NCBI RefSeq assembly: GCF_003171515.1
Contig: NC_089392.1
Coordinates: 3,100,001 to 3,164,000 of the forward strand
DNA: 64,000 nucleotides
Origin: Pyrenophora tritici-repentis
Taxonomy: Eukaryota; Ascomycota; Dothideomycetes; Pleosporales; Pleosporaceae
Direction: 5' to 3'
Shown here: positions 56,295 to 64,000 of the stretch, in pieces
Layout of the letters: each line of letters starts with the position of its first letter
Numbering within the stretch: the stretch's first letter is position 1
Translations under genes and position numbers: made by a program
Notes under the pieces: generated by a model
Told to the model about the DNA's origin: nothing
Seen by the model: only the letters and a program-made list of their open reading frames with translations
The model's database searches: none

Positions 56295-59213
56295 ATGAAT
56301 CCACGTAAGAAATCAAAGCCAAACACAGAGGCCCCAGTCGATGCAACATCTCCACGCCCCGAACTGCCACCTGATGCCAGCAATACCAATACTCCGTCTA
56401 GTACCCCTAGTGGGAGCCAAGTTCTTCAAGATGCGCCCTCAGATAATTCGGTAGCCGCCTCGGCGACTTCAGTTGACGCTACAACACCAACAAATTCCGG
56501 CACGCAAACGCCGAGAGGCAAAAAGTGGCTTTCAGGCACCGGTAGCTGGAGACTAAAAGCACCTGCTATAGTCAGGACAGCGACTGAAAGCATCGGCGTT
56601 ACTGGCGGTGCGACTAGCGAGTTGCCTGGAAATGAAGCAAGAAAGCCAAGGGACGAGTCGCCCAAGAAGTTCCTCACAAAGCGCAAGTCGAGCAAGGGCG
56701 AAGCTATACCCGCCGCCATCACTACAGTGAACGTGTCGTCAGGCGGACTCATGGACGAACCAGAACCCCCGAAGCCGAAAGACGCTGAAGAACCGCAAAC
56801 GCCCAAGGTGGACGAGCCGCCATTACCCCCCGAACCGCCAAAGTCACAAGTGGATGCAGCTGCTAGCACATGGGGTTGGCGGAGTTGGTGGTCGCGACCT
56901 GATGGGTACGCGGATACAGGCAAAGCCAAGGTTGAGGCAAAATCAAGCGTTGAGGAAGCCTCGACCACGCCGTTGCCTGGACCGACGCCCTCAGAGGAGC
57001 CAGACGCACAAACAAAGAGCCTGGACGTTGGTGTAGTGCCGCCCAAGTCTGACCTGAAAGCAGACACAGAGACGAAGGATGCACCATCAGAGTCAGTGCC
57101 CACTCAAGATGTGGAAACGAAGGATGCTACACCTAAAACTTCCAAACATACTGCAAGAGCTGCGTCGGGTTCATGGTTTTGGTCGTGGAGCAGTGCGCAG
57201 AATGCCCAAGCGAACGCTCCTCCTGTAGAACCCCCCGCTTCTGGACACAGTGTACCGAAGCCAGATGCGATACCTGAAGCAGAGCAAGAGGTGGCACCGG
57301 CACCACCCGCCGCGACATCGGAGACCGCACCCGCACCGGAAGTAGCAGCCACCGCCGAGCCAGCAGCATCGACCGATGTTACTCAGGCCAATACAACTCC
57401 GATGACATCGTCTAAGCCTTCGGCATGGGCGTTTTGGTACAGAGGGAAGCCAGGGGAGCAGAAGGATCCGAACGAAGCTGGGCCGCAGAAGCATGTGGGC
57501 GAGGTCGCAGTGTTCAACACTCCTTCGCAATCTCACCCAGAGGCAGCGCAGTTCAATGAACAAGAACAGCCCAAGGCGGACGCCGATGTGCCCAAAGAAC
57601 CGTTACCACCGCCAAAGGAAGAAGCTGTAGCGAAGAAATCATTTGCGTCTTTACGAGGACGACCAAAAGCAAAAACTCCAGCCAAAGGCACGCCAACAGA
57701 CACTCCAAGCTCAAGCCAGACTGCCACTCCAACTAAGACCTCCCCCGTACTTACGCCTACAAAACCAGATACCGCCTCCGCGGCGAAGCCAGTCCCAAAA
57801 CAAGAGTCCAAGGCCAAGCAAGAACCAGCGAGCCTTGTGCTACCAGAGTTCAAGAACACTTACCAGATGGTACAGCAACCGAACTTCTGGCAGCAGCTTC
57901 GTCGGTACTTTCTCGGAAGTGAACGTGCAACACCACACCTACACATCAATCCAGCCCCGCCGAAGATCAAGAAAGCTGTGGCTATTGGTGTGCACGGATT
58001 CTTCCCTGCTCCAATCCTTCAAAAGGTTCTAGGCCAGCCAACTGGAACATCAATACGATTCGCGAATGCTGCTGCCGCCGCGATCAAAGACTGGTCCGAA
58101 GCTCGTGGCTATACGCCGGAGATTGAGCAGATCGCGCTAGAGGGTGAGGGCTTCATTGCTGAGCGTGTCAACTCATTATGGAAGCTCTTACTGAACTGGA
58201 TCGACCATATCAAGCAAGCCGACTTCATTCTTGTAGCGTGTCACTCGCAGGGCGTACCGGTAGCCATGATGCTAGTAGCCAAGCTGATACAATTCGGCTG
58301 CGTCAATGCGACAAGGATAGGCGTTTGTGCCATGGCCGGCGTCAACATGGGTCCATTCATCGAATACAAGACACGATACCTTGGCCCCACAGCCGCTGAG
58401 CTCTTCGAGTTCTCTAACCCAAAGAGCCTAGTCAGCCAGATGTATCTGGCTGCCCTAGACGAAGTCCTTCGATTTGGTGTACGAATACTCTACGTCGGTA
58501 GCATTGATGACCAACTCGTCTCCCTTGAAGTAAGCCCTTCCCTCCACTTCCAACATCGCTTTTACTGATCACCAACCACCCAGTCCTCCACCTTCTCCAC
58601 CCTCTCCCACCCATACATCTACCGTGCCGTCTTCGTCGACGGCCGCATCCACGCCCCAGACTTTGTAACCCACCTTGTCGGCTTCACACTCAAACTTCGC
58701 AACCTCGGCCTTCCCGATCATGGCCTCATCCGCGAACTCAGCCCCGCTCTTGCTGGCTCCCTCTACGGCGGCGAGGGCCACTCCCGCGTCTACGAAGACC
58801 CCGCCGTCTATGCCCTCGCCGTCCAACACACCCTAGAAACTACATCTCTCCCCATCAACCCCACAGGTAATAAAGAGAGACCCGGTACGGCGAGTAGTTT
58901 TAAGGGTATACAGATACCTATTATCGGCGATATGGGCTTGGGGAAGGGCGGTGCTGGTGCTGCTGGTAGTGGGAAAAAGGAGGATCTTTTCAAGCTGAGG
59001 GTTAAAGAGTATGAGACTAATACTAGTAGTACGAATCCGAATCCTTTCTTTCTGCCGTGGGCGATGAGGGGGTTGCTGGAGGAGGAGTTTGTAAAGAAGG
59101 AGTTGGGGAGTGAGGTCGAGCAGTTGTTGGAGTTGTTTGAGAAGTGGAAGCCGGTGGGGAAACAGCTTAAGGATGTTAAATTTCGCTTGGAGGGGGTGAG
59201 AAGTAAGCTTTAG
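56295..59213 (+). CDS. YML020W-like alpha/beta-hydrolase-fold protein
   Basis: Two exons, 56295-58529 and 58584-59213, give 954 aa. Residues 1-520 are disordered and Pro/Ala/Glu-rich, with repeated W-x-W motifs around Trp-Gly-Trp-Arg-Ser-Trp-Trp, then SGSWFWSWSS, then SAWAFWYRGK. Conserved sequence starts at LVLPEFKNTYQM. The hydrolase-like core contains AIGVHGFFPAPILQKVLGQPTGTS, and VACHSQGVPVAMML with a nucleophile-type Ser651 in CHSQG. Later come ILYVGSIDDQLVSLESSTFS (possible acid Asp) and FVDGRIHAPDFVTHLV (possible catalytic His). This arrangement matches the uncharacterised yeast protein YML020W and its fungal relatives. A lipase or esterase role is inferred from the fold motifs only; substrate and location are unknown. 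The aromatic W-motifs may be short membrane-associating segments. Confidence 0.82.
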
Positions 59214-59599
59214 ATGACTTGTAGACGGGGACGTTCTTTCTTTCTTCGTATGAGAGCGGGCGTTCTAGCGAGTGGCTGTTCGGGAGGTGTTAGACGGGCA
59301 TTATGGGCGTTTTCTTTTTTCTCCCTTCCTATTCCGGGTGTGATGGTGTCTGATAGAAATGGGATGATATATATCCCCACGTTTTGAAAGACCGGATTGC
59401 ATTGTGGTATGGCACATCAAGCGTAGACATTCGATGCGACCAATGTACATGATTCATCTGTTCAATTTTGATGCTCGACTATCATTGCACTAATGACCAT
59501 CTATCCATTCATTTTTCCTCAGCAGAAAGTTTGGATCTGACATCAACTCCCGTGACTCACGCCCTTTTCCATACTGATACCTCACCTCTACCAACTGTC
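59214..59599. other. Shared 3' flank of convergent genes
   Basis: 386 bp between the stop of the YML020W-like gene and that of RPA3. No gene. Confidence 0.5.
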
Positions 59600-60127
59600 T
59601 CAGTTGTCGTCGTAGAAGATCTCCTTGTACCGATGTGTGGCTTCCACTACTGCGTTTGCAGCGTTGAAATCTGAGTTGCCCGTTAGCGTGAAATGACAGA
59701 TAGACAGGAGAACCGGAAAGAGAAAAGATCACATACCGATATCCGTCCCAAAGTCAGTAGCAGCTTGTACCTTGACATGCAAATTCTGATCGACTTTGCC
59801 GATGACTTCTACCGCATGGTTGAGCGCAAGATGGGAGTCCTAAATGTGTTAAAAAATCCGTGTTTTAGGCTCCAACTTCTTAAAAGGATAACTGCTAATT
59901 CAAGACTTGGATTCAGGGCTAGGGAATCGGGGGTGTTGTAAATGGGATTTGAGAAGGGGATCACACGCAAAACTCACCCTATTCAAAATCAAATCCACAT
60001 TCCCACCGGCATCAATAACAGCAGTCTCGCCGCGGAGCGATACTACTTTTCCCAGGATGCGGACGATGCGGTGTTGGAAGTTTGAGAGGTGGGGGGCGAG
60101 GACACGCGGGGTCTGGAGGTGGTCCAT
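59600..60127 (-). CDS. RFA3: Replication protein A subunit 3 (Rpa3/Rfa3)
   Basis: Three exons, 60127-59978, 59839-59737 and 59670-59600, give 107 aa. Phases agree and splice sites are GTGAGT...TTTAG and GTATGT...CTCAG. The single OB fold of the Rpa3 family is visible: TPRVLAPHLSNFQHRIVRILGKV, then LRGETAVIDAGGNVDLIL, HLALNHAVEVIGKVDQNLHV and a last helix DFNAANAVVEATHRYKEIF. The aromatic-rich C-terminal helix joins the three-helix bundle of the RPA trimer, which coats single-stranded DNA in replication and repair. I chose the ATG at 60127 since family members start right before the TPR block; an in-frame ATG at 60172 would add 15 residues. Confidence 0.92.
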
Positions 60128-60450
60128 TGTCACGGGCTTATTTTGGTTCTTTGCGGGATTCAATGGGGTCAAGGCTCCTCTGTGAATCGAGGGAGAGGTG
60201 GTGTGAGTGTGTTTGACTAGTTTGGTGGATGTGTTTATGTGGTGGGAAAGATGAGTGAGGGTTTGACGCGTCGCGTGGGGTTAGCGCGGTGCGCTAGCAC
60301 GTGATGGCGCTAGTGGAGGGGAGGTCGTTGTTCGTGGGACGTATGTAGACTGGTTCACCATCACAAGAAATAGGATCAACATATATTTTTTAGCAAATTA
60401 CAGCGGTATCTCGTTTCTCTCTCTACAGAGAGAATGTAGAAATTGCTCCT
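60128..60450. other. Intergenic, 0.32 kb
   Basis: RPA3 promoter and 3' flank of the next gene; contains two GCGCTAGC/CACGTGATGGCGC-like words near 60292-60310. Confidence 0.4.
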
Positions 60451-60792
60451 TCATCCCATTTCAATATCCTCCGACTTTCTGCACTTCCGCCTTGTATCCC
60501 AGTGAACTTTGCCTCTCTTCTCTCCCTTGTTGATGATGGAGTCGTGTCTTTCTTGCTTAGTCTCTAGCTTCTCATACTCTTTTGCAAGCTCGGTGCCTTT
60601 GAGTACACCGTGGATGTAGCCCTCGTAGACAAGGCCGTAACCGTTACCGCCTGTCTCCTGGCGAGGTTCAATGTTTGGCGGGGCTGTGGAAGCAAATGTT
60701 TTGGTTGAGATAGATAGAGGTGGCTGTCGTGTCTCTAAACTTTCGGTGTGAAGAGATGTTGTGAAGATGGAAGTTTTATCTGGAGAAGTCAT
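60451..60792 (-). CDS. Small hydrophilic hypothetical protein
   Basis: Single exon of 113 aa with an ATG at 60792. The N-terminus is Ser/Thr-rich. The second half contains NGYGLVYEGYIHGVLKGTEL, then a charged, helical tail (KEYEKLETKQERHDSIINKG) and a basic end. No signal peptide, membrane segment or known domain. It could be a small conserved protein, but nothing beyond a clean frame and composition supports it. Confidence 0.5.
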   Translation of the reverse strand: MTSPDKTSIFTTSLHTESLETRQPPLSISTKTFASTAPPNIEPRQETGGNGYGLVYEGYIHGVLKGTELAKEYEKLETKQERHDSIINKGEKRGKVHWDTRRKCRKSEDIEMG

Positions 60793-63000
60793 GGTGGTGG
60801 TTGTGAGTTTGTAGAAGCAGTATTGACCTTCGAGATTGGAGACTAAGTAGCTGACAGTCTTAGTTCAATCAATACTGCAGAAATGGTATATAATTGCTTA
60901 TTAATGGACTTACTGGCTCTGCGCCACTAGTTTGGCATACTATGTTGGTTGTGTATCATGCGATTGGCTGAGACGACGGCACGATTTGGCTGCTGCCTTG
61001 CCTCAACTACTCGGAGTCCCCGGAGCCCATGCCAACAATCATCTTTTAACCGAGAATATGGTAGGCGGGCGTATAAAACATAGCCCGTGGTCGACGATCG
61101 ACTGGACATCAGCTGAAAAGGTTGTGAACTACAAGCAGCAGGGAGTGAGATTAAGAACGACTTGCATGATGTTAGCTCCAGAGATTCAGCAAAATTATCA
61201 GAAGCCTCGTCCTGCCTCGTATCTCTTGTGTATATCTTGAAGCGGGGGATCATACTGTAACTGGTTGAAAAGTAGTCAGGTACCTACATAGGATGCAATT
61301 AGATTACAGTTGGTCGGCAAACAGCCTTTAGATAGCTTCAAGGGTTAGACACTACCACGAAAGCACAAGTAGAACAGTGTTGTATTTGTCCAGGTGAGCA
61401 GTATATGCGAGAAGTCGGAGCCTAAAGAAATTGAGATAGGGTTAATCGCGGGCCATTTCACTGTTTAGGTCTTATCGCACTTTATTTCCGGTAAGAATAT
61501 TTAGGCTGTCGGCTTTTAGGCGTGTGCAAGATATCTACTGTTAGAAAATGCGAAGGCGGAATTTTACAGTGCGAAATCTGTCGTAGAAGCGAACCCCTAC
61601 CACGACAATGTCACCAAAGTCATATTCTGGATGTAGACCCGGACTATCACTTCATCAAGTAGTGTGTCACTGAGAAAAGTCTCAGAAAAGCCGCACTCAA
61701 CTCTCCCCTTGTTCATTTTGTCTTCCCTTCCCCGTTTTATTGAATTTCCTTTTTCCTTGTTCTGCACTTTTGATTTCCTGCTCGATCCCTCCAGCCATCT
61801 CTTTCTTTTGCTATTCTGTTTGTTTACTCATCGCGATAGATTGTTACTGTACCTATTTCCTGTAGAATCATGCATCTCTGTTCATAGATTTTGCCCTGGT
61901 GTATAACTACCCGCGTACTGTTGACACAAACGAGCGCAATAAACGAGTATGAACAGTTTAAATATCCTGCCAGAGATCGATGCATCAGTGTTACGATATC
62001 TTGGCTACATGTATCCGGCAACACACGAGTACAGATAGTCCTGAGGAAGTAGCGCAAGGTGATGTATACCGCATACAAGCTCAAAAGAACAAAGCATCAA
62101 CAAAATCTCAAATGCCCGCTTTAGTTACACGGCATTCATGGTATCCATACCATGCAAGGGTCGTAGAATCGAAAACACAAGCTTTTTCGCTCAAACTCTA
62201 GAATCTCCAAACTTTCAGGGTTGAGTCAAACTTACTAGATCAACACACGCGCAGCAACAGAGACTCAATCCCTTCTCCTCGTATAGTGGCATGTGGAGAC
62301 TTTCCCAAGCCCAACCCGCACCATTAGCACACCTACGTACAACAAAGTTGGTACCGCTAAACAGCTATCCCTGGTACTCAGCTATTTCCGGTACTCGAAC
62401 CTCGGAAAGCTAATCGTTCCCCGCTCGCTAATCCTTATTTCCTGGGTTCCTCCCCTAGCTGCCTCGGCACAACCCCTGTGTCGAACATGGTTTTTTGTTG
62501 CATTGAATTGGAGAGATGACGTGATAGATGTAGGATATCAATTAGATATCAATTAGGAGCCTATTCTTCACCGACTATTTGATGTGCTGGGCAAGCGATG
62601 GGGATTCGCCCGTTTCGTAGTCTGCAATGCCATGCCGATATGCTTGGCCATTCTGATTAGTCTGGGCTAGGCTACTGGGCATAGTCAAGGCCGCGGTATG
62701 GTGCGTAGGCGAGGCTGAGGGGGGCCTTAGATGCATACAGTAGCATATGCGGGGACGGGGTGTGGAAGTATATGAGGGCGATATCTGTTGATGAGAGTCG
62801 ACGTCTACACACCATCAACTTCTGTGATTGTTGACTGGCACCAGACACTCATCACTCCTCCCTTGAATACGACGGACGGAAAGTCGCGGAGTAATTATAC
62901 CATAAGATCTTACGGCACGAACTCAATACTATCTTGACAAGCAACATCATTGCAACTTGGTCCATCTCTTTCATCAAACAAGACCAACCAAACCGCAACC
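60793..63000. other. Intergenic, 2.2 kb
   Basis: No supported gene. Overlapping frames of about 100 codons on both strands at 60.93-61.25 kb lack signatures. The right end is the promoter of the ligase gene, with a CA-rich leader just before the ATG. Confidence 0.45.
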
Positions 63001-64000
63001 ATGGTGATTAAATCACGTTTCTCGGTCCCAATCCCTCAAGTCTCAGTCCCAACCTACATATTTGAATCGCCCACTGCTCCTCTCCCCAACCAACCCGCCT
63101 ACATTTCCTGCGAATCGCCAGAAAAATACCAAATCTCACTACCCGAGTACCGTCTCTATGCGCAACGCTTCGCCTCCGGACTACGACGCATGGGTCTACA
63201 ACCAGGGGAGCGTGTACTCTTGTTCTCAGGCAATACACTCTTCTTCCCCAGTGTAGTCATGGGCATCATCATGGCCGAGGGAATCTTCACTGGCGCAAAT
63301 CCAACTTACGTTGCACGAGAACTGGCATACCAGCTTAAAGACAGCGGGGCACGGTATTTACTCTGTGCAGAGAACGGTTTGGACACTGGCATCGCAGCCG
63401 CCAAAGAAGCCGGGATGGCAGCATCCCAAATCTTCGTCTTTGACGACGGCATCGCTACATTCGAGGGGCGGAAAGTCGAACGTAGCACGGAATTGGGCCA
63501 CATCCGGCATTGGACAGAGCTGCTAGACGACGCAGAACGCGGCGCTGCATACGCATGGCCAGAACTGAAAACAAAAGAGGAACTCGACCGCGTTGTCATA
63601 CTCAACTACTCGTCCGGTACCACTGGCGTGGCAAAAGGCGTCATGATAACGCACAGGAACCATATTGCAAACTGTGTTCAAATACTACACGTGAACAGCC
63701 AGCGGCAAAACTACGAGGAAAGTCAGAAGCGGGCGAGACAACTTTGTCTTCTGCCCATGTACCACGCCTACGCGCAATCTGTATTTGCCATTTCCGCTCC
63801 GAAGCAACGTGTGCCAGTCTACATGCTGGCCAAGTTCGACCTACTGCAGATGCTGGAGTGCGTACAGAAGTTCCGCATCACGGATCTCGCTTTGGTGCCG
63901 CCGGTTGTCGTGGGCATGGCCAAGCATCCAGTGACGAAGAAGTTCGATTTGAGCAGTGTGGAACATGCGGGTTGTGGTGCTGCACCGCTGGGCCGCGAGA
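63001..64000 (+). CDS. 4-coumarate-CoA-ligase-like adenylate-forming enzyme, 3' end outside window
   Basis: An open frame from the ATG at 63001 runs without a stop to the window end (333 codons). The ANL-superfamily N-terminal domain is clear: LPEYRLYAQRFASGLRRMGL, then LLFSGNTLFFPSVVMGIIMA, GANPTYVARELAYQL, and core motif A3 around residues 202-214 (NYSSGTTGVAKGV, then MITHRN). After it come LLPMYHAYAQS and RITDLALVPPVVVGMAKHP. The order and wording match fungal 4-coumarate-CoA-ligase-like (acyl-CoA ligase) proteins, normally about 550-570 aa. They activate aromatic or fatty acids as adenylates and then CoA thioesters. A peroxisomal C-terminal signal is common but lies outside the window. 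Substrate cannot be predicted. Confidence 0.92.
   Translation, partial: MVIKSRFSVPIPQVSVPTYIFESPTAPLPNQPAYISCESPEKYQISLPEYRLYAQRFASGLRRMGLQPGERVLLFSGNTLFFPSVVMGIIMAEGIFTGANPTYVARELAYQLKDSGARYLLCAENGLDTGIAAAKEAGMAASQIFVFDDGIATFEGRKVERSTELGHIRHWTELLDDAERGAAYAWPELKTKEELDRVVILNYSSGTTGVAKGVMITHRNHIANCVQILHVNSQRQNYEESQKRARQLCLLPMYHAYAQSVFAISAPKQRVPVYMLAKFDLLQMLECVQKFRITDLALVPPVVVGMAKHPVTKKFDLSSVEHAGCGAAPLGRE

Noticed and set aside
60927..61253. Two overlapping frames of just over 100 codons on opposite strands
   Set aside because: Neither shows a domain, signal peptide or splice support, and both cannot easily be real.
1..64000. CRISPR arrays, bacterial operons, integrases or prophage
   Set aside because: No regularly spaced repeats. 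Intron-rich genes and eukaryotic families throughout show a fungal nuclear genome.

Overview
The window is nuclear DNA of a filamentous ascomycete, most likely a Pezizomycotina plant-associated fungus such as a Dothideomycete. Genes are compact. Introns are short (about 46 to 120 nt) with GTAAGT-type donors, CTAAC or CTGAC branch points and YAG acceptors. The fungal marker proteins present are a Ste2 receptor, an Egh16-type secreted protein, a Pom1-type DYRK kinase, Pmp3, CsbD-like and MHP1-like proteins. A pogo/Fot-type transposase fragment and decayed genes whose stops fit C-to-T change are also typical. This placement is inference from gene content; no species call is made.

Layout. 1-0.13 kb: edge of a pogo-type transposon. 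0.6-4.3 kb (-): MHP1-like LRR protein. 5.5-5.8 kb (-): small secreted cysteine-rich protein. 7.4-8.6 kb (-): ribosomal protein L5. 9.1-10.5 kb (+): Arp2. 11.5-12.5 kb: broken ankyrin-repeat gene between AT-rich flanks. 14.1-14.7 kb (+): conserved-looking Ser/Pro-rich protein. 14.7-22 kb: gene-poor, holding a decayed F-box/LRR-like gene. 22.0-24.4 kb: a beta-trefoil lectin-like gene (+) converging on an Egh16-like secreted protein gene (-). 26-27 kb (-): CNOT11-like. 28.0-28.3 kb (-): Pmp3. 29.8-30.4 kb (-): CsbD-like. 31.1-32.6 kb (-): indoleamine 2,3-dioxygenase. 33.9-35.6 kb (-): Pex23-family peroxin. 36.9-41.7 kb (+): Pom1-like kinase. 42.5-44.1 kb (+): Ygr210-type GTPase. 46.7-47.8 kb (-): Ste2 pheromone receptor. 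48.9-50.8 kb (+): tandem BRCT protein. 51.4 kb (+): intron-containing tRNA-Asn. 52.2-53.0 kb (+): decayed gene. 53.4-56.0 kb (-): Spb1, divergent from a YML020W-like protein at 56.3-59.2 kb (+). 59.6-60.1 kb (-): Rpa3. 60.5-60.8 kb (-): small hypothetical protein. 63.0 kb to the end (+): 4-coumarate-CoA-ligase-like enzyme, cut by the window.

The genes are mostly independent housekeeping functions: ribosome and rRNA modification (RPL5, SPB1, the GTPase), actin and polarity (ARP2, Pom1, MHP1), DNA maintenance (RPA3, BRCT protein) and mRNA decay (CNOT11). The accessory, possibly host-facing part is the cysteine-rich protein and the lectin/Egh16 pair, which lie beside gene-poor or decayed DNA. 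I see no biosynthetic cluster, CRISPR array or clearly new multi-gene system. The most unusual items are the Egh16-like protein with a mature N-terminal histidine and an Ala/Gly tandem repeat, a 10-nt microexon in the GTPase gene, the cysteine-rich protein with a frame-preserving 54-nt intron, and two genes decayed by stops consistent with repeat-induced point mutation.
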